Shown here one piece after another: positions 1-8,314 of a stretch of DNA of 64,000 nucleotides. A program made the translations under genes and the position numbers. How positions within the stretch are numbered: the stretch's first letter is position 1; each line of letters starts with the position of its first letter. The stretch is from Bryobacter sp. GTDB taxonomy: Bacteria > Acidobacteriota > Terriglobia > Bryobacterales > Bryobacteraceae. The notes under the pieces were generated by a model. The model had not been told where the DNA came from and did no database searches. It worked only from the letters and a program-made list of their open reading frames with translations. The stretch is from NCBI GenBank assembly GCA_022843625.1, contig JALHNH010000009.1:1-64000 (forward strand). Direction: 5' to 3'.

Positions 1-1256
1 TCGTATCGAATCGCCTCAATCGGATCCAGTTTTGCGGCCTGCATGGCCGGATAAATTCCAAATACAAGCCCGATGCCCACAGACACCCCAAAGGCCACAA
101 CAATCGATGAAGTCGTAACGACGGTAGACCAACCGGCCGCCCCGGCGATGACTTTTGACAGGGTGAAGCCAAACGCAATGCCGATCAGCCCCCCCAACAT
201 GGAGATCAGAAGAGCTTCCATCAAGAACTGACGGATGATGTCAACCTGTCGAGCCCCAATCGCACGACGGATACCAATTTCTTTAGTGCGCTCCAGTACC
301 GTCGCCAGCATGATGTTCATGATTCCGATACCGCCTACGAGCAGCGAGATACCAGCAATGCAAAGCATGACGACACTGAAGATAAACGAAGTGCGACGGC
401 GCTGTTCCAGCAATCCGGCCGGTACGATCGTGTTGTAATCGCCTGCGTCTTTGTGGGTGGAATCGAGAATCGCACGCACAATTGCGGCTGTCTCGATGGA
501 ATCCGTCCCCGGAGCCACACGCATGTAGATACCGTCAATTTCGTCTTTGAGGTAGCTGTTGTTGTCTTCAAAGCGGCGCATCACTGTGTTGAGCGGAGAT
601 ATGATCAGGTTATTGCGATTGGAGGCTTCAGCGCCATCCATTTCGGCATCAGCGGTGGCCTGTTGGGACAGGACCCCAATCACCTGCAGCCAGGTATCGT
701 TCACCTTTACATACTTGCCAACAGCGGGCTCGTAACCCAGAAGGTTCACTTTGGCCGCTTCGCCCAGGACGCAAACCGGGGCCGAGGTATCGTTGTCCTT
801 GTCGTTAAAGAAGCGTCCTTCAATTACCTTCAGGCTGTTGATCACGAGGTAACTCGGTTCCACACCGATGAGCAAAGGGGCTTCAGCGGTGGTTTTCGGC
901 AAAATTTTCAAAGGCTTGAAACGCTTCCTGGGGGTGGAAGCCTCAAGACCTTGTACGTTCTCTTTGATCGCGCGGTAATCACGGAAAGTCAGGCCCGGAG
1001 ATATCAGGCGCCGTGCCTGCAACTCGTTTCTGTCGACGGATTCCTTGGCTTCAACGATGATGTTGTTCACACCAAGCAGGTCGATGTAGCTCATCATTTC
1101 TTTTTGAGCGCCGGCCGTAATCGACAACATCGCCACCACTGCGCCGACACCAAAGATCATTCCGAGCATCGTCAGCAAGCTACGCAACTTGTGAACCAGC
1201 AGGCTGCTCAAGCCCATCATCAGTTCGGGGATTAGCCCTTGGAATAAACCTTTCAT
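1..1256 (-). CDS. MacB/FtsX-type ABC transporter permease, 3' end outside window
   Basis: Integral-membrane permease of the MacB/LolE (FtsX-like) family, which couples cytoplasmic ATP hydrolysis to export or periplasmic work. About 418 residues are visible and the C-terminus runs off the left edge. An N-terminal membrane segment follows a short cytoplasmic start (about residues 23-50, LLTMLGMIFGVGAVV), then the large periplasmic MacB_PCD-like domain. The FtsX part has the family motif GGIGIMNIMLATVLERTKEI followed by GIRRAIGAR, and the end reads GIYPAMQAAKLDPIEAIRY, typical of MacB C-termini, so only a few residues are missing. The ATG at 1256 lies 5 bases after the stop of the upstream membrane fusion protein, so it is the fourth gene of that operon. 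No ATPase gene is visible; it may lie beyond the left edge. Confidence 0.88.
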   Translation of the reverse strand, partial: MKGLFQGLIPELMMGLSSLLVHKLRSLLTMLGMIFGVGAVVAMLSITAGAQKEMMSYIDLLGVNNIIVEAKESVDRNELQARRLISPGLTFRDYRAIKENVQGLEASTPRKRFKPLKILPKTTAEAPLLIGVEPSYLVINSLKVIEGRFFNDKDNDTSAPVCVLGEAAKVNLLGYEPAVGKYVKVNDTWLQVIGVLSQQATADAEMDGAEASNRNNLIISPLNTVMRRFEDNNSYLKDEIDGIYMRVAPGTDSIETAAIVRAILDSTHKDAGDYNTIVPAGLLEQRRRTSFIFSVVMLCIAGISLLVGGIGIMNIMLATVLERTKEIGIRRAIGARQVDIIRQFLMEALLISMLGGLIGIAFGFTLSKVIAGAAGWSTVVTTSSIVVAFGVSVGIGLVFGIYPAMQAAKLDPIEAIRY

Positions 1257-1261
1257 CGCGA

Positions 1262-3061
1262 CTACATGCCTCCCTTGCCGCCGGGCAGGGCCGACGCCGC
1301 GCCACCACTCTTTTCAGTCTTCTTCTTGTCTCCGGGCTTGGCCTCAGGATTCGCCATCGCGATGACATCCCCAACCTTTACGCCACTGGAGACAATCATC
1401 ACGTTCTCGCTGCGCTTGAGGGGCTTGATCTCGCGGGATTCAAATCGATTGCCCACCTTGACATACACCACCTGCTTGCCATTCTTCTCAAAAACCGCCT
1501 GAATCGGCACGTTGATGGCGTTTTGAACCTTGTCGACAATAATTTCGACATCGGCCAGCAAGCCCGGCCGGAGCAGCACATCGAGCTGATTATCTTCCTC
1601 GGGAGGAGCCGGCAAATTTGCGCTATCCAGATCTTTTTGCGAAACCATGAATCCGCCCACGTTGAACATCGTGGGCATCCCTGGGGCCGCCCCTCCACGA
1701 TTCCCACGTCCTGCGGGCATAGCACCGGTTTTCTGTAGTTCGGCTGTCACCTTGGCCATCACTTCGGTACGCTCTTCGGGGCTCATATCGGCGATGGCCT
1801 TGCCCTTGCTGAACTTCGTCACCAGTTCACGCCGTTTGCGCTGCAACTCCGGATCCATATTGTTGCCACCACCGCCACGCTGCCGCCCACCGGCTTGCTC
1901 GGTAGCCGCTGGAGCAGCCTGGCCCATTCCCTGGGCCATCCCACCTTCAGGCTGTGCGGCCATGGGAGGGGCATTGAACGCCGTCATCGGCCCCTTCTTG
2001 CGATTGGTATCGGCTTGCGCCAGAATCCGGCTCACTTGAGATTCATTCGCACCTAAAGCACTCAGCAACTGTCGCATGTCAATCGAGAAAATTACATCGA
2101 ATTTCTTGGCTGGGTCAGAGCTGAACATGTTCGCCGACGCCGTACCACTCATCGACTTGATCTTGCCGGTAAATTTCTTTTCGGGCAGCGCATCCAGGCG
2201 CATTGAAACTTCCTGGCCCTCGGTCAGATTGGCCCGGTCGAGTTCTCCGACTTTGGCCACTACTTCCATCTCGCTCAAATCGAGAATATCGGCTACCGGC
2301 ATACCAGGCTGCACCTGATCGCCCTCGCGAATATCGGGCAGCGACATTCCAAACATCATTACCGTCGAACGGTTCTGCTTCACAGCGACGAGGCCGCTCA
2401 TCGGGGCCAGCAACTTCACCTGGGCCAGACGTTGCTTCTCGCGGTTCAACTCCAGCTTCGCCTTGTTCGTTTTTTCTCTTAGTACAGCCAGTTCAGCCTG
2501 AGCCTGCTCACGCCGGCTCTTGATGTCGCTCTCCAACTGCAACAGGCGGCGCTTGGATTCCTCCAGTGTCAACTGATTTTTCTTGGCATCAATCGCACTG
2601 ATCAACTCATTGCGCTTGACTTCGAGCTCTGCTCTGCGAACCCCATAGCGCGCACGTAACAACTCCACCTGATCCTGATTGTCGCGAATGGACAGATCCG
2701 CCTGGGCCTTCTTTACCTGTTCGTCGATCTGATCGAGTTCCAGCTGCTTCTCTTCAAGGCGCGAAATTACTTCCGCGTCGTCAAACTCAACAACCAGATC
2801 CTTCTCGCGCGCCAGCGCACCCAACGTCGCAAGCTTGGTCACCTGTACCGTGCCAAATAAATTCGGTGCAGTCAGAGTGGCACTGCGTACCGCTCGCAAT
2901 TCACCTCTGGCGAAGCTGCGTACGACAACATCGCTCTGTTTCACCTTTGTTGTAGCGAGCGAATCTTCGCGCTGTGGAATCTGCTTGTAAACGAGAAACG
3001 CAGCATAACCGGCCCCCACCAACACAAGGAGAATGATCAATCGAACAATAAGTTTTCGCAT
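1262..3061 (-). CDS. HlyD/MacA-type membrane fusion protein with a long Met/Gly/Gln-rich insertion
   Basis: Periplasmic adaptor (membrane fusion protein) expected to link the downstream permease to an outer-membrane channel. Residues 5-25 form an N-terminal membrane anchor. A barrel half-motif around 60-95 leads into a long alpha-helical coiled-coil hairpin at about 98-217, and LLAPMSGLVAV returns into the barrel. A beta-barrel domain follows, and the C-terminal segment IQAVFEKNGKQVVYVKVG is the membrane-proximal domain. At 599 residues it is longer than usual for the family. The excess lies at about 330-490, a low-complexity Met/Gly/Gln/Ala stretch containing a charged helical piece (SPEERTEVMAKV). 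It is the third gene of the operon, 9 bases after the preceding stop. The transported substrate cannot be told from sequence. Confidence 0.88.
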   Translation of the reverse strand: MRKLIVRLIILLVLVGAGYAAFLVYKQIPQREDSLATTKVKQSDVVVRSFARGELRAVRSATLTAPNLFGTVQVTKLATLGALAREKDLVVEFDDAEVISRLEEKQLELDQIDEQVKKAQADLSIRDNQDQVELLRARYGVRRAELEVKRNELISAIDAKKNQLTLEESKRRLLQLESDIKSRREQAQAELAVLREKTNKAKLELNREKQRLAQVKLLAPMSGLVAVKQNRSTVMMFGMSLPDIREGDQVQPGMPVADILDLSEMEVVAKVGELDRANLTEGQEVSMRLDALPEKKFTGKIKSMSGTASANMFSSDPAKKFDVIFSIDMRQLLSALGANESQVSRILAQADTNRKKGPMTAFNAPPMAAQPEGGMAQGMGQAAPAATEQAGGRQRGGGGNNMDPELQRKRRELVTKFSKGKAIADMSPEERTEVMAKVTAELQKTGAMPAGRGNRGGAAPGMPTMFNVGGFMVSQKDLDSANLPAPPEEDNQLDVLLRPGLLADVEIIVDKVQNAINVPIQAVFEKNGKQVVYVKVGNRFESREIKPLKRSENVMIVSSGVKVGDVIAMANPEAKPGDKKKTEKSGGAASALPGGKGGM

Positions 3062-3070
3062 GTCTGGGAT

Positions 3071-4375
3071 TTATAATTTCTTCTGTTTACGTGCTGCTTC
3101 GGACGGATTCTCAAGGGTAATCACTTCACCCTCCTTCAGCCCGTCCAGCACTACGGTTTCGTTATCGTTCCGCTTGCCCACCGCAATCTGACGAACGGCA
3201 AATGCCTGTCCCTTCTGCACATAGACAGAAGGCTTGCCTCCAATGGTAAAGCTGGCCCGGGTAGGGATCAGCAACATGTTGGCTTCGCTCTCGATCAGGA
3301 TCTCGGCCGAGGCGCTCATCCCAGGACGCAACCGTTTGTCAGTTCCATCAATGGTCGCACGGGCTGGAAACGATTTCTCGGTCATGCCCATACCGCGCCA
3401 CTGCACCGAAGCAATCGGGCTGATCCAGTCGAGTTTGGCATCAAACTCACGATCTGGAATCGCATCAATCCGCACCTTCACGGTCTGCCCGATCTCGAGC
3501 TTTCCACGGTCTACTTCATCCAGCTTCAGATCGATGCGGAGCAACGAAAGGTCGGGGATTTCGGCAATCGCCGCACCCGTCCACGCCCGGTCGCCTTCCT
3601 TGAATGGAGGCGGGCTCGAACCCCAGCTCCCCTGACTGCGGAAGTTCGGCAGAAGATTCACAATCCCGTCACCGGGCGCTCGCAAGACCATGTTGCCTAG
3701 ATAACCGTTGGCCCTGTTCACGTCGCGGACAGCCTTGTCCTTGTTCTGGTCCAGGCGTTCGAGATCTGCATTTTGAGTAGCCTTATGAGTCTTGATGGTC
3801 TGCCCTACCTGGCCCAGTTCGCCCTCGGCAATCCCGACATCGATGCGGCTCTTGGCCCCCTCAATTTCACTGACAACTTCAGCCTTGCTGGCTTCAAGCT
3901 TCGAGCGCTCCAAGTTGTATTCAGCCGTCATCTTGTTCATGCCATCCATCTCAGTGACAATCCGGTGAGAAGCCTTGGTTTGTACAATCTGGCTATCGAT
4001 CGTACGAACGCTCGTATTGCGCTCCAGCAGATTCTGCTCTTGTTGCGCAGCGTCAAATTCCACCACCACATCCCCCTTGCGAATCGGCTTGCCACTCTCG
4101 GCTAGCCGCACAATTCGCGGATCGGGCACCTGCGGCGCAATAATCGTCACTGAGTTCACGCTGCGGATCTCACCTCGGGCTCTCACAACAATCGTGAAGT
4201 TGCCCTTGCGGACCTTGGCCACTGGCACTTCCACCACGTTGGTCTTCTGGTTGTAGTTGAAGGCAGCATAACCGCCACCGGCACAAGCCAGAGCCACTAC
4301 GCCCATCAAAATGCGCTTGTTGCGCACATTGGACTCGCTCTGTCCAATTCGGATTTTTGGTTTAATTTCTGACAT
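3071..4375 (-). CDS. HlyD-family efflux periplasmic adaptor
   Basis: A second membrane fusion protein of 434 residues, close to the normal family length. A membrane anchor (ILMGVVALACAGGGYAAF, about 20-38) is followed by a barrel-sandwich half, a helical hairpin (about 115-235, starting ERNTSVRTIDSQIVQTKA), the return strand NMVLRAPGDGIVNLLP, and a barrel with DLSLLRIDLKLDEVDRGKL. The end RQIAVGKRNDNETVVLDGLK is typical of MacA/HlyD C-terminal domains. It starts 6 bases after the stop of the first adaptor and is followed after 9 bases by the third, so all three adaptors should be made from one transcript with the permease. The three are divergent from each other rather than recent copies. Confidence 0.9.
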   Translation of the reverse strand: MSEIKPKIRIGQSESNVRNKRILMGVVALACAGGGYAAFNYNQKTNVVEVPVAKVRKGNFTIVVRARGEIRSVNSVTIIAPQVPDPRIVRLAESGKPIRKGDVVVEFDAAQQEQNLLERNTSVRTIDSQIVQTKASHRIVTEMDGMNKMTAEYNLERSKLEASKAEVVSEIEGAKSRIDVGIAEGELGQVGQTIKTHKATQNADLERLDQNKDKAVRDVNRANGYLGNMVLRAPGDGIVNLLPNFRSQGSWGSSPPPFKEGDRAWTGAAIAEIPDLSLLRIDLKLDEVDRGKLEIGQTVKVRIDAIPDREFDAKLDWISPIASVQWRGMGMTEKSFPARATIDGTDKRLRPGMSASAEILIESEANMLLIPTRASFTIGGKPSVYVQKGQAFAVRQIAVGKRNDNETVVLDGLKEGEVITLENPSEAARKQKKL

Positions 4376-4381
4376 ACAGCA

Positions 4382-6115
4382 CTACCCTTTACTTGCCACA
4401 AGGTTGGTCGTTGGAGGCTTGTCCAGGGCGATCACATCCCCTTTATTTAAGCCCTTCACCGAGGCAACCAGATAATTTTCGAGACCCACTTCTACTTCTC
4501 GGCGATTCCAGGCTTCGCCATTCTTGATATAGACCACACGTTTGCCAGACTCTTCATCGGCAAATACACCAGCCAGCGGAGCAAGCACTGCGTCTTTTTC
4601 CTCAAGCATCACAACGTCCACACTGCAGCTTAGGTCGGGAATAATTCGCTTGTCCATCTGATCGATCTTCAGGCGCACGGGAATCTCGCGCACAAAGCTG
4701 GCTCGCATTCCGCCACTTTTGGGCACCGCAGCGATATTTACAATATGCGCTGGCACTTCGAGGCCCGGATAAGCGTCAAAGCGCACCCGCGCCTTCATCC
4801 CGATCCGCAGCTGCTCGCCATCCACCTGATTAACCGTGGCGTTGATGATCATCGAATTTGGGTCCACCACTTGCATAAAAAACTGCCCCGGGTAAATCTG
4901 ATCGCCCTGTTGAATCTGGGCAAATTCGCTGCCCCGGAAGATATTCTGCATTACGGTCATTCCGGCGATATTGGCCTTGGCCAGCATCCGGTCTGCATTC
5001 TGCTGCGAGCGCTGATATTCAATTTGAAGAGTCCTAAACTCCAGTTCGGCATACTTGAGTTGCGCCTTTTCCTGCTCGTCAATAAACTTGCCTTCAGCCA
5101 ACTGCTGCTTGTACTGAGCCTCGGCTTCTTCCAGCGTCAGCTTTACTCGCTCGGAATCGATCGCACTCAATACAGGCAGCGTCTTCATATCCAGCTTCGC
5201 CTTATCGAGCGCCCCTTTGGCCTTCTCTACATTCTGGTTATGAGTAAAGCGCGTCAACTCCAAATTGGCCTTCTGCTGTGCCAATTGAGCCTTGGCGGTC
5301 TCCATAGTGGCCTGGTAGTCTTCGAGCCTCTGCAGCATGTACTGACGGTCAAACTCAGCCACCGTATCACCCTTCTTGACAATCGTCCCGGGCTTCACCA
5401 GATTCTGTAGCACTAGCGTAAAGTCACCACCGCCACCACCACCGCCACCACCACCGGGCCCTCCCAGTCCAGAGCCCAATTCTCTTGAAGTGGAGCCCAA
5501 TCCATCGGTCCCTACGGAAGCGCTCGTGCCACCTGCACCGCCACCAGTTGCACTTCTAGCACCACCACCGCTGGAGGAAGCAACACGACTCGAAGCTGCC
5601 CGCGTCGCCCCAGACCCACCAAAGGACCTCGCAGCACCGCCGCCGGTAGATGCGAGCGAACCTGCGGCCCCGGCAGCTGCCGCAGACCCAGAGGAAGAAG
5701 AGCCACTACTGCGAGCTCCGCCTCCCAGTGTGGGCAAAGCCGCCACGCTGGAAGATTCCATTCCGGCAAGGCTGAAACCACTCCGGCCACGGCCGGACCG
5801 GCTACCGCGAATTTGAGGCGCAATCAAAGAAACAAACTTTTCTGCAGCCGTCACTCCTGCCAATCGCTTTGTTTTTTCAACGGACCCACCCTGCACGGTT
5901 GCCGTGCGCACGCCTTCCCGCACCTGCGCCGCCTGCCTGTCCATTGCTTCCTGCTTTTGCCACAGCCAATATCCCGCCCCACAAATCGCCACAAGCACTA
6001 ATACAATCAACCACTTAGAAGTAGGCCGACGCTCTTCTTCATGGCTGGGCACCACCGTCGGGCCAAGCGGCTTGCGCGGAACTTCGCCGGTACCGGGATT
6101 CAATTGGGGCTGCAT
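4382..6115 (-). CDS. membrane fusion protein with Gly/Ser-rich insertion splitting its lipoyl-like domain
   Basis: First gene of the efflux operon, 577 residues. A cytoplasmic N-terminal tail (1-34, proline and acid rich) precedes a membrane anchor at 35-52. The barrel-sandwich domain begins with KFVSLIAPQIRG (93-104) and resumes at DFTLVLQNLVKPGTIVKKGD (231-250). Between them lies a Gly/Ser/Ala insertion of about 127 residues ending in ten consecutive glycines (221-230). A coiled-coil hairpin occupies about 258-385, then the beta-barrel (QLRIGMKARVRFDAYPG) and the C-terminal domain. The insertion is unusual for HlyD/MacA proteins and probably forms a flexible loop. The start sits about 21 bases downstream of the predicted transcription start of the TATAAT promoter described separately. 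Confidence 0.87.
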   Translation of the reverse strand: MQPQLNPGTGEVPRKPLGPTVVPSHEEERRPTSKWLIVLVLVAICGAGYWLWQKQEAMDRQAAQVREGVRTATVQGGSVEKTKRLAGVTAAEKFVSLIAPQIRGSRSGRGRSGFSLAGMESSSVAALPTLGGGARSSGSSSSGSAAAAGAAGSLASTGGGAARSFGGSGATRAASSRVASSSGGGARSATGGGAGGTSASVGTDGLGSTSRELGSGLGGPGGGGGGGGGGDFTLVLQNLVKPGTIVKKGDTVAEFDRQYMLQRLEDYQATMETAKAQLAQQKANLELTRFTHNQNVEKAKGALDKAKLDMKTLPVLSAIDSERVKLTLEEAEAQYKQQLAEGKFIDEQEKAQLKYAELEFRTLQIEYQRSQQNADRMLAKANIAGMTVMQNIFRGSEFAQIQQGDQIYPGQFFMQVVDPNSMIINATVNQVDGEQLRIGMKARVRFDAYPGLEVPAHIVNIAAVPKSGGMRASFVREIPVRLKIDQMDKRIIPDLSCSVDVVMLEEKDAVLAPLAGVFADEESGKRVVYIKNGEAWNRREVEVGLENYLVASVKGLNKGDVIALDKPPTTNLVASKG

Positions 6116-6143
6116 AGATATGTCTCATTATGCAAGACGACGA

Positions 6144-6173
6144 ATTATAAAGAAAGGTTAGCCCCCGGCTAAA
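6144..6173 (-). promoter_or_regulatory. sigma-70-type promoter of the efflux operon
   Basis: On the minus strand, a perfect -10 hexamer TATAAT lies at 6149-6144. An 18-base spacer separates it from a weak -35-like TTTAGC at 6173-6168. Transcription would begin near 6137, giving a leader of about 20 bases before the ATG at 6115. The -35 match is poor (three of six), so activator dependence is possible. Only one such site is seen in the 212-base gap between rho and the first adaptor gene. Confidence 0.55.
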
Positions 6174-6274
6174 TCCTTGCAGCGCCGCATAAAGGGGGCG
6201 GCGAATGGTGGTGGATCTGTCGACGCGATCACCAATTCAACTTCGTACACTGCGGCGTGAACCGTCACCAAGTC

Positions 6275-6304
6275 AAAAAGGGTGCCCCACAGGGCACCCT
6301 TTTC
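6275..6304 (-). terminator. intrinsic terminator downstream of rho
   Basis: Perfect 12-base stem (6276-6287 pairing with 6292-6303), core GGGTGCCC/GGGCACCC, tetraloop CACA, flanked by A-runs on one side and T-runs on the other, so it could work in both directions. It starts 24 bases past the rho stop at 6328 and separates rho from the efflux-operon promoter. Confidence 0.8.
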
Positions 6305-6327
6305 GTGAAAATCGCCTTAATACAGGT

Positions 6328-7707
6328 TTAGCCGTTCATGCTGGACAGGAATTCGCCGTTGCTCTTCGCCTTGGAAAGCCTGTCGAGCAGCAACTCGATC
6401 GACTCCGTCGGCGACAAAGGCGACAAGACCTTGCGCAGAATCCAAACCCGGTTCAATTCATCCTTGGGCAGCAGCAACTCGTCCTTACGGGTGCCGCTCT
6501 TGTTGATATCGATTGCAGGGAAGACGCGCTTGTCTACCAGTTTGCGATCCAGGTGGACTTCCATGTTGCCCGTGCCTTTGAATTCTTCAAAGATTACGTC
6601 ATCCATACGGCTACCCGTATCGATTAGCGCAGTAGCCATGATCGTCAGGCTGCCACCTTCTTCGATGTTGCGGGCGGCACCAAAGAAGCGCTTGGGGCGC
6701 TGCAGCGCGTTTGAATCGACGCCGCCCGAGAGCACCTTGCCCGAGGGCGGAACGACAGTGTTGTAGGCGCGCGCAAGACGGGTAATCGAATCGAGAAGAA
6801 TGACTACGTCACGCTTGTGCTCGACAAGACGCTTTGCCTTTTCGATCACCATTTCGGCAACTTGCACGTGGCGTGCCGCCGGCTCGTCAAAGGTGGACGA
6901 GATCACCTCACCCTTCACACTACGCTGCATGTCGGTGACTTCTTCCGGACGCTCATCAATCAACAGAACGATGAGATTTACTTCCGGGTGATTCGTTGTA
7001 ATCGAGTTGGCGATCGACTGCAACATCATCGTCTTACCTGTGCGAGGTGGCGCGACAATAAGGCCACGCTGGCCCTTGCCGATCGGGGTAAGCATGTCCA
7101 TCACGCGACCGGAGTAATTGTCCTTGCTTGTCTCCAGCTTCAGCCGTTCGTTCGGGTAAAGAGGCGTGAGGTTGTCGAAGAAAATCTTGTTGCGGGTTTC
7201 TTCAGGCGCTTCAAAATTGATCGCATCTACCTTGATCAAGGCAAAGTAGCGTTCTCCTTCTTTGGGAGGACGAATCTGACCCGAGATAGTGTCGCCCGTT
7301 CTCAGGTCGAAACGGCGGATCTGGGACGGTGAGACATAAACGTCATCGGGGCCTGGAAGGTAGTTGTATTCAGGAGCGCGCAGGAAGCCGAAGCCATCCG
7401 GCAAGCATTCAAGCACACCCTCTGAGAAAATCAGGCCACTTTTTTCGGCCTGGCTCTGGAGGATCTTGAAGATCAACTCCTGCTTGCGCAAGCCAGCGGT
7501 CTGAACGAGGCCAAATTCCTTGGCAATCACGTTCAGCTTCTGGATGCTCATGTCTTTGAGCTCGACCAGGTTCAGGTTCGGCGCCTGTTCTTTTACTTCG
7601 CGGCGGCGTCCCTTGGGGCCTTCTGAGGCAGCAGGCGCACCCGCATCCTGACCGTTGTCCTGCCCCGGATTTACCGCGGCGTCTTTGATTTCGTTATCGT
7701 TTGCCAA
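6328..7707 (-). CDS. rho: transcription termination factor Rho
   Basis: Hexameric RNA-dependent ATPase/helicase that ends transcription at Rho-dependent sites. It has 459 residues. The N-terminal 45 residues form a charged Gly/Ala/Gln linker, followed by the Rho N-domain ([19 protein letters not shown], 50-68). The cold-shock RNA-binding domain has the expected [20 protein letters not shown]. The ATPase core shows Walker A at 219-226 (APPRTGKT), [12 protein letters not shown] at 249-260, the Walker B region [16 protein letters not shown] and the R-loop [20 protein letters not shown]. The start is a TTG preceded by GAGG five bases upstream; no ATG or GTG fits before residue 53. It overlaps the 3' end of ysxC by 37 bases, so the two are probably co-transcribed. 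Confidence 0.98.
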   Translation of the reverse strand: MANDNEIKDAAVNPGQDNGQDAGAPAASEGPKGRRREVKEQAPNLNLVELKDMSIQKLNVIAKEFGLVQTAGLRKQELIFKILQSQAEKSGLIFSEGVLECLPDGFGFLRAPEYNYLPGPDDVYVSPSQIRRFDLRTGDTISGQIRPPKEGERYFALIKVDAINFEAPEETRNKIFFDNLTPLYPNERLKLETSKDNYSGRVMDMLTPIGKGQRGLIVAPPRTGKTMMLQSIANSITTNHPEVNLIVLLIDERPEEVTDMQRSVKGEVISSTFDEPAARHVQVAEMVIEKAKRLVEHKRDVVILLDSITRLARAYNTVVPPSGKVLSGGVDSNALQRPKRFFGAARNIEEGGSLTIMATALIDTGSRMDDVIFEEFKGTGNMEVHLDRKLVDKRVFPAIDINKSGTRKDELLLPKDELNRVWILRKVLSPLSPTESIELLLDRLSKAKSNGEFLSSMNG

Positions 7708-8246
7708 ATTTCCCTCACTCCGCGGCCACTCAAGGCCGAGAACGGCATGATTTCCCTGCCGGGCACTTCTGCCCGCATGGCTGCCATGCTCTGGTTTTCT
7801 TCTTTACGGTTCAGCTTGTCGATCTTCGTAGCCACCACCAGATACGGCCTTTGGTAATGCTCGAGATAATCCCGCAATTGCCGGTCTGCATCCATCCACC
7901 CGCGTCGCGAGTCGACTAGCAGTAGCGATAATTCCAGCGTTTGGCGACCCAGCAGATATGCATCCGCAAGCGCCTTCCAGTGGCTTGATTCCGATTTGGG
8001 AATCCTTGCGTACCCATATCCAGGCAAGTCCACCAGCAGGAATCGATCGCCTACCCGGTAGAAATTGATGGTCTGTGTCCTTCCAGGAGTTGAGCTGACG
8101 AAGGCCAATCTCTTCTTGCCTACCAGACTATTCAACAGACTCGACTTTCCCACATTGCTTCGGCCCAGGAATGCGAACTCAGGAAGGGTTTCAGGGGGGA
8201 ATTGTTGAGGGGTTGCTGCGCTGGCTTGGAATTCGACTTCAAACAT
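7671..8246 (-). CDS. ysxC: ribosome-biogenesis GTPase YsxC/EngB
   Basis: Small GTPase (191 residues) of the TrmE-Era-EngA-EngB class that assists 50S subunit assembly. All G motifs are present: G1 GRSNVGKS at 28-35, G2 region [13 protein letters not shown]3 DLPGYG, G4 TKIDKL and the G5-like SAL. The ATG at 8246 is chosen over an upstream TTG (8258) because GGGAG sits five bases before it and family members start close to the first beta strand. The 3' end runs 37 bases into rho in another frame. The lon terminator lies only about 20 bases upstream, so transcription probably starts in the short gap or reads through from lon. Confidence 0.95.
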   Translation of the reverse strand: MFEVEFQASAATPQQFPPETLPEFAFLGRSNVGKSSLLNSLVGKKRLAFVSSTPGRTQTINFYRVGDRFLLVDLPGYGYARIPKSESSHWKALADAYLLGRQTLELSLLLVDSRRGWMDADRQLRDYLEHYQRPYLVVATKIDKLNRKEENQSMAAMRAEVPGREIMPFSALSGRGVREIWQTITKSKTPR

Positions 8247-8259
8247 TCCGTCTCCCAAA

Positions 8260-8290
8260 AAGGAAAGAGGGCGTCTGTACCAACGCCCTC
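8260..8290 (-). terminator. intrinsic terminator after lon
   Basis: On the minus strand, GAGGGCGT (8290-8283) pairs with ACGCCCTC (8274-8267) around an 8-base loop, followed by TTTCCTTTTT. It lies 25-48 bases past the lon stop and directly in front of the ysxC ribosome-binding site, so it separates lon from ysxC-rho or attenuates read-through. Confidence 0.75.
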
Positions 8291-8314
8291 CATTCTATCC
8301 TATTTTTTGTCAAT

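Noticed and set aside
453..1235. 260-codon plus-strand open frame
   Set aside because: It is fully antisense to the MacB-type permease, whose minus-strand translation has clear family motifs; the plus-strand product is His/Gln-rich and matches nothing.
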